A stretch of 5,450 nucleotides of DNA from Bacteroidota bacterium (lineage in GTDB: Bacteria > Bacteroidota > Bacteroidia > NS11-12g > UBA955), in contig CANFUB010000195.1 of assembly GCA_947450015.1 (NCBI GenBank), positions 1 through 5,450 on the forward strand. The letters run 5' to 3'. The notes below the pieces were generated by a model that was not told the origin of the DNA, made no database searches, and saw only the letters and a list, made by a program, of their open reading frames with translations. How positions within the stretch are numbered: position 1 is the first letter of the stretch; every line of letters starts with the position of its first letter. Below are positions 1 through 5,450 of the stretch, piece by piece. Position numbers and translations under genes: made by a program.

Positions 1-269
1 AACATGTTTTGAAACATTTTAAAGGGTATTACTTCTTGAATACCTACCCTAATCCGAATGGATGGGTGGTTAATAAATTAGAACTCTCTAAAGGCAAGAT
101 AGAAATTAGCAGTGTTTCAAATGGACAAGATCTCGAGAATTTAAAAGCCATTGCCGAATCTTCTGCAGATACCATAGCGCCCTATAAATTCAAATTAAGC
201 AAACATCAGTTTAGGAAATTTATTAAGCAAGATGGTTTTTCTTATGGCGAGGTGTTCAACAAAATCTGA
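1..269 (+). CDS. 3' end of an unrecognised protein (partial)
   Basis: The reading frame is open from the first complete codon in the window (3-5) to the TGA at 267-269, so this is the C-terminal part (at least 88 residues) of a gene that starts outside. The TTG at 9-11 is in frame but is probably not the start, because the frame continues upstream and no promoter is visible. The visible part begins HVLKHFKGYYFLNTYPNPNG. It is rich in Lys, Phe and Tyr and has an alternating hydrophobic pattern (GWVVNKLELSKGKIEISSV) suggestive of beta strands. It ends in a short segment with KLSKHQFRKFIKQDGFSYGE. No catalytic motif, membrane segment or repeat is visible. The style recalls small uncharacterised proteins of Bacteroidota, some of them lipoproteins, but this is an impression and the N-terminus needed to judge it is missing. 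Function unknown. Confidence 0.75.
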   Translation, partial: HVLKHFKGYYFLNTYPNPNGWVVNKLELSKGKIEISSVSNGQDLENLKAIAESSADTIAPYKFKLSKHQFRKFIKQDGFSYGEVFNKI

Positions 270-288
270 GGACAGTCTTCCTTTTTTT
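268..288 (+). terminator. weak hairpin plus T-tract after the first gene
   Basis: GAGGA (268-272) can pair with TCCTT (279-283) through four Watson-Crick pairs and one G-U pair around a 6-base loop. The right arm runs straight into seven T residues (282-288). The placement right at the stop codon and the T-tract suit a Rho-independent terminator, but the stem is short, so this is a tentative call. Confidence 0.35.
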
Positions 289-318
289 CAATCATTATCA
301 AATATTTTTAAAATTTAT

Positions 319-350
319 TTTGCGAAACCGAATAGTTGCATATATATTTG
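319..350 (+). promoter_or_regulatory. Bacteroidota-type promoter of the arsR operon
   Basis: A -7 element TATATTTG (343-350) matches TAnnTTTG exactly. A TTTG (319-322) lies 20 bases upstream as the -33 element. Transcription would begin near 355-358, giving a leader of only about 15 bases before the ATG at 371. No Shine-Dalgarno sequence is present, as is usual in this phylum. The promoter is interleaved with two dyads (324-339 and 350-365), which suggests it is repressed by the product of the gene it drives. Confidence 0.65.
324..339. promoter_or_regulatory. candidate ArsR operator 1 (dyad in the promoter spacer)
   Basis: GAAAC-N6-GTTGC is an imperfect inverted repeat (four of five arm positions pair) lying between the -33 and -7 elements. 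A second copy follows at 350-365. The segments 326-342 and 352-368 are direct repeats matching at 15 of 17 positions. ArsR-family dimers bind short dyads over their own promoters, so autorepression is the natural reading. Binding itself is inferred. Confidence 0.5.
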
Positions 351-365
351 CAACCGATTAGTTTC
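350..365. promoter_or_regulatory. candidate ArsR operator 2 (dyad over the transcription start)
   Basis: GCAAC-N6-GTTTC is the mirror partner of the dyad at 324-339, with centres 26 bp apart. It starts at the last base of the -7 element and covers the predicted transcription start. Between the two sites, GTTGCA (335-340) and TGCAAC (349-354) form the arms of a 20-bp palindrome with one mismatched pair, centred on the -7 element. The whole block 324-365 is therefore roughly symmetric at two scales. A repressor on either site would block polymerase. Confidence 0.5.
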
Positions 366-370
366 ATAAA

Positions 371-694
371 ATGAGAAGAGATGTTTTTCAAGCCATAGCA
401 GATCCTACCAGAAGGGCAATTTTATTGCTTATCGCGGCCCATGCCATGACACCCAATGCCATAGCCGAACATTTTGATAGTACTAGGCAAGCGGTCTCCA
501 AACATTTAAAAATTTTAACCGAATGCGAATTGTTAAAACAGAAGTTTACAGGTCGCGAAATTTATTATGAAGTAAATGCCAATAAAATGAAAGACATCGA
601 TAAATGGTTAGCACAATTTAGAAAAATTTGGGAAACCCGCTTCTCACAATTGGATGCAGTGTTAGCACAATTAAAACAAGATAAAAAAAAATAG
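371..694 (+). CDS. ArsR/SmtB-family winged-helix repressor (SRPBCC-linked type)
   Basis: A 107-residue cytoplasmic DNA-binding protein, near the usual length for the family. It opens with the hallmark DVFQAIADPTRRAIL (residues 4-18). A helix-turn-helix follows at about 27-49, with recognition helix STRQAVSKHLKIL, then the beta-hairpin wing KFTGREIYYEV (58-68) and a C-terminal dimerisation helix (about 72-104). The ELCVCDL metal motif of ArsR/SmtB sensors is absent and the only cysteine is Cys52, so classic arsenic or zinc sensing is unlikely. This subgroup usually sits beside AHSA1/SRPBCC genes, as here: the next gene begins 27 bases downstream and is probably cotranscribed. Two dyads around the promoter suggest autoregulation. 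The inducer cannot be read from the sequence. The family call is firm; the regulatory role is inferred. Confidence 0.93.
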   Translation: MRRDVFQAIADPTRRAILLLIAAHAMTPNAIAEHFDSTRQAVSKHLKILTECELLKQKFTGREIYYEVNANKMKDIDKWLAQFRKIWETRFSQLDAVLAQLKQDKKK

Positions 695-721
695 GAAGTC
701 ATTAACTACAAATAAAGACAT

Positions 722-1693
722 ATGAACAGTCATTTACAATTTGATTTTACCGTTAACAAAACCAACAACACGGTGAACGTAAAAAGAGCGTTTGCCGCAT
801 CGTGCGACTTGGTATGGGCCGCATGGACCCAAGCCGAACTACTCGACCAGTGGTGGGCACCAAAGCCTTATCAAACCAAAACAAAATCCATGGATTTTAG
901 GGTAGGCGGCACTTGGTTGTATGCCATGTACAGTCCCGAAAACCAGGCCCATTGGTGCCGTGCCGATTATTTGAAAATTGAGGATCAAAAAATGTATTCG
1001 GCCATCGATGCCTTTTGCGATGAAAATGGCGTAATGAACTCTGATTTTCCGCGCTCTACTTGGACCAATGTATTTATTTCGCAAGGTGATAAAACAATGG
1101 TTGATATTACCATTGCCTATCAATCTTTAAATGATCTTGAAAAAATTATTGAGCTTGGCTTTAAAGAAGGCTTTACCATGGCCATGGGTAACCTCGATCA
1201 ATACTTTGAAGCAAAGTTTAAATTAAGAGCTGAATTGCGCACCAATAATAAGGCCCGCGTATGTACCTACCTTAATTTTCCAGGCAATACGGAAGCGGCC
1301 ATGTTGTTTTATAAAAGTGTATTTAAAACAGAATTCAATGGCGCAGGGATTCAGCGATTTGGTGATATACCTGCTGATGCTTCTCAACCCCCAATGGACG
1401 AGGTCATCAAGAACATGGTATTGCATGTAGAATTGCCAACCTTGGGCAACCATGTTTTAATGGCTACCGATGCCCCAAAAGAAATGGGTTTTACCTTAAC
1501 CCAAGGCAACAACATGCACATTTCGTTAGAGCCCGAAACCCGCCAAGAGACTGAACGTTTGTTTAACGAACTGTCAGCCGGTGGCATAATCACCATGCCA
1601 TTAGAAGACATGTTTTTTGGTTCATATTACGGATCATTTACCGATCGCTATGGCATCAATTGGATGCTCAATTTTGTGAATCCAAAATCCTAG
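722..1693 (+). CDS. SRPBCC (AHSA1-like) - VOC (PhnB-like) fusion protein
   Basis: A 323-residue soluble protein with two ligand-binding-type domains. Residues about 17-165 are an AHSA1-like SRPBCC domain: VKRAFAASCDLVWAAWTQAE, then LLDQWWAPKPY, a central FRVGGTWLYAMY strand, and a C-terminal helix EGFTMAMGNLDQYFEA. Residues about 178-320 are a PhnB-like VOC (glyoxalase fold) domain: TYLNFPGNTEAAMLFYKSVF, RFGDIP, HISLEPETRQETERLFNEL, and the closing FGSYYGSFTDRYGINWMLNF. PhnB-like VOC proteins often lack a full catalytic metal site, so enzyme activity cannot be claimed. In Bacteroidota these domains are commonly separate genes beside an ArsR regulator. Here the frame is continuous, and no Met lies between residues 155 and 194 that could start an independent VOC protein. 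It follows the repressor gene by 27 bases and ends just before a strong terminator. Substrate unknown. Confidence 0.9.
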   Translation: MNSHLQFDFTVNKTNNTVNVKRAFAASCDLVWAAWTQAELLDQWWAPKPYQTKTKSMDFRVGGTWLYAMYSPENQAHWCRADYLKIEDQKMYSAIDAFCDENGVMNSDFPRSTWTNVFISQGDKTMVDITIAYQSLNDLEKIIELGFKEGFTMAMGNLDQYFEAKFKLRAELRTNNKARVCTYLNFPGNTEAAMLFYKSVFKTEFNGAGIQRFGDIPADASQPPMDEVIKNMVLHVELPTLGNHVLMATDAPKEMGFTLTQGNNMHISLEPETRQETERLFNELSAGGIITMPLEDMFFGSYYGSFTDRYGINWMLNFVNPKS

Positions 1694-1712
1694 GAGGCTA
1701 AATTGTTATTGA

Positions 1713-1749
1713 AAAAAAACCATTGCGGTGTGAACGCAATGGTTTTTTT
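1713..1749 (+). terminator. strong Rho-independent terminator of the arsR operon
   Basis: CCATTGCG (1720-1727) pairs perfectly with CGCAATGG (1735-1742) around a 7-base loop. The stem is extended by A residues on the left (1713-1719) pairing with seven T residues on the right (1743-1749), giving 15 pairs in all. It lies 19 bases after the stop codon of the fusion gene. The flanking A and T runs make it potentially active in both directions, though no leftward gene is seen that would need it. Confidence 0.9.
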
Positions 1750-1775
1750 GTTTTATGAAAATATAGTTAACTTTG
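1747..1775 (+). promoter_or_regulatory. candidate housekeeping promoter of the membrane-protein gene
   Basis: TAACTTTG (1768-1775) matches the Bacteroidota -7 consensus TAnnTTTG. TTTG (1747-1750) lies 17 bases upstream as a possible -33 element and overlaps the T-tract of the preceding terminator. The start would be near 1781, giving a leader of about 64 bases. The spacer is at the short end of what is usual. Confidence 0.45.
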
Positions 1776-1790
1776 TGTAAATGAACAGGT

Positions 1791-1815
1791 ATTGTGGCAT
1801 AAAATATGCTTCAAT
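1791..1815. repeat. inverted repeat upstream of the membrane-protein gene
   Basis: GCATA (1797-1801) and TATGC (1805-1809) are perfect arms around AAA. Further out, ATTG (1791-1794) pairs with CAAT (1812-1815), with one mismatch and one G-U pair between. It could be a small hairpin in a leader made from the upstream promoter, or a protein-binding dyad. It coincides with the sigma-54-like element, so the two readings compete. Confidence 0.4.
1795..1810 (+). promoter_or_regulatory. candidate sigma-54 (-24/-12) promoter
   Basis: TGGCATAAAATATGCT fits the sigma-54 consensus TGGCAC-N5-TTGCW. The essential GG (1796-1797) and GC (1808-1809) are exactly 12 bases apart, and the whole TGGCA and TGC blocks are present. 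Deviations are T for C after TGGCA and A for the first T of TTGC. The start would be near 1821, about 24 bases before the ATG at 1845. An NtrC-type sigma-54 activator is encoded next door on the other strand. The same bases also form a dyad, which gives an alternative explanation. Confidence 0.45.
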
Positions 1816-1844
1816 AGCAACTAAAACTAGTATTATAAAACGCT

Positions 1845-2360
1845 ATGTATAAAGAAACACAAAGGTTTAAGCAAGCTTGGATTTGGGTTATTTTAAGTTT
1901 GGCAGGCCTATTCATCCTTGGCTTTTTTGGATATGATATTTATGAACAGATAGTGCTTAAGAAAAAGCTAAGCAACAATCCTGTTAGCGACACTGAATTA
2001 ATCGTTATTTTTATCCTCGTCTTTCTATTTTTTCTATTTTTAATAGCCCTATTTGCATTTGCAAGATTAACGACAGTAATCGATAAAACTGGCATTCAGT
2101 TTAGGTTCTTCCCATTCCATATGCGGTATAAACAATACACCTGGGATCAAGTTGCCAAATATGAATTAATTGGTTACCACCCAATAAAGGATTACGGTGG
2201 TTGGGGTATACGTTTTGGAAAAATGGGAAAGGCCTATACGGTCTCTGGAAACAAGGGTCTACAAGTGCATCTTAAATCAGGTAAACGCTTTTTATTAGGT
2301 ACACAGAATGTCGAAGACGTTAAAACGTATTTAAGTCAGCATGTCAAGCATTCACATTAA
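1845..2360 (+). CDS. two-helix membrane protein with a possible PH-like soluble tail
   Basis: A 171-residue inner-membrane protein of unknown function. A short polar N-terminus (MYKETQRFKQ) is followed by TM1 at about 11-30, a polar segment DIYEQIVLKKKLSNNPVSDT at 31-50, and TM2 at about 51-73. The remaining 95 or so residues form a soluble domain that looks all-beta: VIDKTGIQFRFFPF, then YTWDQVAKYEL, GGWGIRFGKMGKAYTVSG, and LQVHLKSGKRFLLGTQNVED with a final short helix. That order, especially GWGIR..AY..SG..G and the K-x-G-KR-x-LLGTQ strand, resembles bacterial PH-like domains attached to membrane helices. It may belong to DUF6141, but I am recalling that name and cannot check it. The gene stands alone after a terminator, has two candidate promoters, and overlaps the convergent regulator gene by 17 bases. 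Confidence 0.85.
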   Translation: MYKETQRFKQAWIWVILSLAGLFILGFFGYDIYEQIVLKKKLSNNPVSDTELIVIFILVFLFFLFLIALFAFARLTTVIDKTGIQFRFFPFHMRYKQYTWDQVAKYELIGYHPIKDYGGWGIRFGKMGKAYTVSGNKGLQVHLKSGKRFLLGTQNVEDVKTYLSQHVKHSH

Positions 2361-3711
2361 CTGATTTGAATTCTTTCAGCACCCTGTAAATTGTAGCCGA
2401 ACTAATGTCTAAAATTTTAGCAACCGTAGGTATATCGTCACCATGCTTTTTCAGCATGATAGAAATAATCTCGTAATTGTATTGACGCATGGTTTTTTCT
2501 TCAGTCACTACTTGGGTGAGGGTGTCGGCATGTTGGAAGATGATATTTTCGGCTTCAATCTCAAGTCCATCTGCCAATACTATGGCCACCTCAATCACCG
2601 ATTTTAATTCTCGCACATTACCAGGAAATGGATAGGTGAGCAGTTTTTTGCATGCATCTTCTTTTAAATTTTTTACTTGCATTTTATTGGCTTTGCAAAA
2701 CTCTTCAATGCATTTTTTAGCAATGAAAATAACGTCTTTGTCGCGCTCGTGCAAAGGCGGTAAATGGATATTTAGTCCCATTATACGGAAAAACAAGTCT
2801 TCTCTAAACCGCTTTTGTTCAACAAGTTTTTTAAGGTTTTCGTGGGTGGCAATAATTAATTTACAATCTATTTTTTGAGGGGTGCTGCTGCCCAAAGGGG
2901 TTACTTCGCGTTCTTGCAAAACACGCAATAATTTAGATTGCATGGATAAATCCATTTCTGCAATTTCATCTAAGAAAATGGTACCTGAATTGGCTTCTAA
3001 AAATTTGCCTTTTCTTTTTTCATTGGCGCCAGTAAAAGCGCCCTTTTCGTAGCCGAACAATTCACTCTCTACCAATTCTTTTGGAATGGCAGCCATGTTT
3101 ACGGCAATGAAGGGTTTGTTTTTCCTTTCTGAATTGTAATGAATGGCTTTGGCCACCAATTCTTTTCCTGTGCCAGTGTCGCCAGTAATAGAAACATTGA
3201 TATTAGAGGCACAGGCTTTTTGCAAAACACTGAACACTTTTTTCATTGCCTCGCTTTGCCCTATAATCGAATTAGAAAAATTGAATTTTTGTTCAACCTC
3301 TTCTTGCAAATATTCAATGCGTTTTTCTAAATGGCTACGCTTAATAATGTTGTTAATATTGTTGAGCAAGCGGCTATTTAAGTCGGTGTTCTTGATCAGG
3401 TAGTCGTAGGCCCCTTGTTTGAGCAGTTCAACCGCCACCTCTATTTCATTTTGTTCGGAAATAATGATCACCTCTGTGCTCGGATTAATGGCTTTGATTT
3501 GTTGCAATAACATGGAGCCATTAATGTCTGGCAAACGGTAGTCGAGTGTAATCACATCGGGCTTTTCGTGGAGTGCCTTTAAAACGTCTGCGCCATTAAA
3601 AAAAGACTTTACTTCAATGTCTGGATTTTGTGTAAGACAATGCACAAGCATTTTGTTAAACCATTCATTGTCCTCGACTACAAAAACTTTATAATTCTTC
3701 GATGTGGTCAT
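2344..3711 (-). CDS. NtrC-family sigma-54-dependent response regulator
   Basis: A cytoplasmic transcription activator that drives open-complex formation by sigma-54 RNA polymerase when phosphorylated. From the chosen start (MTTSKNYKVFVVEDN) it is 455 residues. The receiver (about 7-120) has acidic pocket Glu13-Asp14, phospho-acceptor Asp57 (TLDYRLPD), Ser85 and Lys107. A charged helix (about 122-142) leads to the AAA+ domain (about 147-375) with Walker A GDTGTGKE (177-184), the sigma-54 contact loop GAFTGA (224-229), Walker B GTIFLDEI (243-250), FREDLFFRI with Arg303 and Arg309, and sensor II PGNVRELK. A Fis-type helix-turn-helix closes the protein (about 411-448, TVAKILDISSATIYRVLKEF). An in-frame ATG eight codons upstream (3735) is possible, but the receiver fold starts better from 3711. 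The kinase gene ends 36 bases upstream in the same operon, so it is the likely phosphodonor. All key residues are intact. Confidence 0.94.
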   Translation of the reverse strand: MTTSKNYKVFVVEDNEWFNKMLVHCLTQNPDIEVKSFFNGADVLKALHEKPDVITLDYRLPDINGSMLLQQIKAINPSTEVIIISEQNEIEVAVELLKQGAYDYLIKNTDLNSRLLNNINNIIKRSHLEKRIEYLQEEVEQKFNFSNSIIGQSEAMKKVFSVLQKACASNINVSITGDTGTGKELVAKAIHYNSERKNKPFIAVNMAAIPKELVESELFGYEKGAFTGANEKRKGKFLEANSGTIFLDEIAEMDLSMQSKLLRVLQEREVTPLGSSTPQKIDCKLIIATHENLKKLVEQKRFREDLFFRIMGLNIHLPPLHERDKDVIFIAKKCIEEFCKANKMQVKNLKEDACKKLLTYPFPGNVRELKSVIEVAIVLADGLEIEAENIIFQHADTLTQVVTEEKTMRQYNYEIISIMLKKHGDDIPTVAKILDISSATIYRVLKEFKSVNVNA

Positions 3712-3719
3712 GCTAATTA

Positions 3720-3727
3720 CAAATTTA
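3720..3727 (-). promoter_or_regulatory. possible internal -7 element before the response regulator
   Basis: Read on the minus strand, TAAATTTG matches TAnnTTTG and lies 8 bases before the ATG at 3711. No TTG is found at the proper distance upstream, and the leader would be almost absent. It may be chance in an AT-rich 36-base gap. Confidence 0.2.
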
Positions 3728-3747
3728 ATCGACAAAATGAAAGTTGC

Positions 3748-5450
3748 CTAAGCATTTTTCATATAATCTTGAATTAAGGTGGTGAGGGTATTAAATTCTG
3801 CTTTGAATCGGTTAAATTGGTGGTTAATCATGTCAATGTTTTTATCGACCTTAGGCTCGGTATAAACCTCAATTTGTTTAATGAGATCGTACAACTCTGT
3901 GGCATAAATATACTTAAGTGGCGAAGCAATGCGATGCGCTGTTTGGTTAATGGTTTCCCAATCTTTGTTTACTAAGGCATCTTCAATTTCTAAAAGGCCC
4001 TTTTGCGTTGAATTGATAAGCGTATTGAGCATATCATTTATAAAGTGAACATCTGACCCCGATTGGCGCTGCAAGTCGCTTAAATCGAAATGCTGAGAGG
4101 CTTGTGTTTCGTTCATTTCGAAAGGCATTGTTTCCAATGGCAAAGGGTGGTCGCCCTTGTCTAATACTTTAAAAAGTAAATTTAACAATTCTATTTCTTT
4201 AAAAGGTTTCTCTAAAAATGAAGTAACCCCAATGCCATGTAAAAAATTAAAGTGCTCATTCGTAATGGCGGCAGACAGGGCAATGATTGGAATGTTTTTA
4301 ATGGCAAAATCCTCCGAAGTGCGTATGCGCTGACTGGTTTCAAGGCCATTTAATTCCGGCATTTTCAAATCCATGAGGATACAATCAAATTGTTCTTTTT
4401 CAAGTAAGTTAAGTACTTCCTCCCCGTTGACGGCTTCGTATGGGATGACATTGTATTTTTCTAAAATATTGTGCAAGAGCACGCGGTTAAAGGGCTCATC
4501 ATCGGCAATCAATATTTTTTTGCCATTCAAAAATTGGCGGTCGCTCATAAACCTGTTTTCCTTGGCCAAATCCAATTCTGTGCCTCCTCTGAATGGGATG
4601 TAAATGGTAACTGTTGTGCCTTTGTTCAAAGTGCTTTCAACACTTATTTGACCGTTGTATAGCTCAACGAGCATTTTGGTAATGTTTAATCCCAGACCCG
4701 AACTACCAGCTTTGCTAAAATTCGAATTATCGGCCATGTGGTATTCTTTAAAAATCTGACTGAGCTCTTCTTTTGCAATGCCAATACCACTGTCTTGAAC
4801 AGTAATCTTTACTAAATAAACATTGTTTTCTTCAGGTATTACACTTGCCTTAACATCGATACTGCCTTCATGCGTATATTTAATGGCGTTACCAATGATA
4901 TTAAGCAATATCTGCCTTAAGCGATACGTATCGCCAATCAAAACAGGTGGCATTTTTTCGTCAATATCGCAGGATAAGAGTAAGTGCTTTTCGGCTAATA
5001 AGGGTTGCACAATCTCGATGGTTTGATATATGACATGGTGAATTTTCATGCCTTTAAAGTCGAGGGTTAACTTACCTGCATTGAGTTTAGAAAAATCGAG
5101 TATATCATTGATAATGTTTAAAACGTGGGTAATTGATTTTTGAATAATACCGATTTGTCTTTTTTGAATCACAGTTAAATTAGAGGCTTGTAGCTGGTCG
5201 ACAAATCCTGAAATGGCATTCATCGGAGTTCTAATTTCATGGCTCATGTTGGCCATAAACCGTTCTTTTAACAAGGTCATTTCTTCTGCTACCTCTTTCG
5301 AATCGGCTAAGTTTTTTCTAACCTCTGAAAGGCGTTTTATGTATCTAAAATAAACAATTGCTGCTAGAATTAAAAAGAGTGTAGTGCTAATGCCTAGCAT
5401 TAAAATAGATTGATTGGCCTGTTTAATTTTTTTCTCTGAAACAATGCGTT
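3748..5450 (-). CDS. hybrid histidine kinase HisKA-HATPase-REC-HPt (5' end outside window)
   Basis: Inner-membrane sensor kinase carrying three of the four phosphorelay sites. The frame is open to the window edge. The Met at 5398-5400 is preceded in frame by RIVSEKKIKQANQSIL, so it is internal and the sensory N-terminus is missing. Counting from that Met: one membrane helix (about 1-18), a coiled linker (20-45), HisKA with His54 in MSHEIRTPMNA, then the HATPase with N box (Asn171, NAIKYT), G1 DSGIGI (203-208) and G2 GSSGLGL (232-238). The receiver (about 294-412) has Asp300-Asp301, phospho-acceptor Asp344 (ILMDLKMPE), Ser376 and Lys398. A C-terminal HPt-like helical domain (about 436-550) has His489 in AHRIASPLKYI. 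The charged segment before the helix recalls kinases with an N-terminal TPR sensor, but that part cannot be seen. The next gene downstream, 36 bases away, is the probable response regulator. Confidence 0.93.
   Translation of the reverse strand, partial: RIVSEKKIKQANQSILMLGISTTLFLILAAIVYFRYIKRLSEVRKNLADSKEVAEEMTLLKERFMANMSHEIRTPMNAISGFVDQLQASNLTVIQKRQIGIIQKSITHVLNIINDILDFSKLNAGKLTLDFKGMKIHHVIYQTIEIVQPLLAEKHLLLSCDIDEKMPPVLIGDTYRLRQILLNIIGNAIKYTHEGSIDVKASVIPEENNVYLVKITVQDSGIGIAKEELSQIFKEYHMADNSNFSKAGSSGLGLNITKMLVELYNGQISVESTLNKGTTVTIYIPFRGGTELDLAKENRFMSDRQFLNGKKILIADDEPFNRVLLHNILEKYNVIPYEAVNGEEVLNLLEKEQFDCILMDLKMPELNGLETSQRIRTSEDFAIKNIPIIALSAAITNEHFNFLHGIGVTSFLEKPFKEIELLNLLFKVLDKGDHPLPLETMPFEMNETQASQHFDLSDLQRQSGSDVHFINDMLNTLINSTQKGLLEIEDALVNKDWETINQTAHRIASPLKYIYATELYDLIKQIEVYTEPKVDKNIDMINHQFNRFKAEFNTLTTLIQDYMKNA

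Noticed and set aside
9..269. A complete small gene starting at TTG 9
   Set aside because: The frame is open to the window edge and no promoter is visible before the TTG, so a partial gene is the better reading.
839..1611. Minus-strand open frames inside the SRPBCC-VOC gene (839-1123, 1223-1453, 1384-1611)
   Set aside because: They are antisense to a gene with clear domain motifs in the plus frame, resemble no family and have no promoter. They are shadows.
1781..1852. A 23-codon upstream ORF (MNRYCGIKYASIATKTSIIK...) whose TAA overlaps the start codon of the membrane-protein gene
   Set aside because: The overlap invites translational coupling, but the ORF is short, has no recognisable leader-peptide feature, and would be leaderless from the housekeeping promoter and absent from a sigma-54 transcript. 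Chance is more likely.
3162..3178. A minus-strand TGGCAC inside the regulator gene that looks like half of a sigma-54 promoter
   Set aside because: At the -12 position it has GA in place of GC, and it lies within coding sequence facing no gene start.
2636..5026. Several plus-strand open frames of 63 to 86 codons opposite the regulator and kinase genes
   Set aside because: They lie wholly within genes with intact catalytic motifs on the other strand, and their translations show no coherent domain.
3748..5400. The kinase gene starting at the Met at 5400
   Set aside because: Sixteen further in-frame codons run to the window edge, forming a charged segment just before the membrane helix. This fits a longer sensor protein.

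Overview
The window looks like chromosomal DNA of a member of the Bacteroidota. It is AT-rich, the genes lack Shine-Dalgarno sequences, and promoters fit the Bacteroidota pattern (a -33 TTTG or TTG and a -7 TAnnTTTG). The protein families are also typical of that phylum: an ArsR/SRPBCC operon, and a hybrid histidine kinase paired with an NtrC-type regulator. This assignment is inferred from sequence style. No marker gene is present. No mobile element, CRISPR array, tRNA or rRNA is visible, and no stretch over about 150 bases lacks a gene.

Left part (1-1750, + strand). The 3' end of an unrecognised gene runs in from the window edge and stops at 269. A 101-base gap follows, holding a weak terminator-like hairpin, a good promoter, and two near-identical dyads that flank the promoter's -7 element. 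These look like operators of the next gene, an ArsR-type repressor without the classic metal-binding cysteines (371-694). It forms an operon with a 323-residue protein fusing an AHSA1/SRPBCC domain to a PhnB-like VOC domain (722-1693). The operon ends at a strong, nearly symmetrical terminator (1713-1749).

Middle (1750-2360, + strand). A 171-residue two-helix membrane protein with a soluble, possibly PH-like tail is preceded by two candidate promoters. One is of the housekeeping type and touches the terminator. The other closely matches a -24/-12 sigma-54 promoter. The gene runs tail-to-tail into the next gene, with the two coding ends overlapping by 17 bases.

Right part (2344-5450, - strand). 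A two-gene signalling operon reads leftward. First comes a membrane-anchored hybrid histidine kinase (5' end outside the window) with HisKA, HATPase, receiver and HPt domains. It is followed by an NtrC-family response regulator with an intact GAFTGA loop. Together they have every residue needed for a His-Asp-His-Asp phosphorelay ending in a sigma-54 activator. A sigma-54-like promoter in front of the adjacent membrane-protein gene makes that gene a testable local target. This link is the most interesting hypothesis in the window, but it rests on one motif match.
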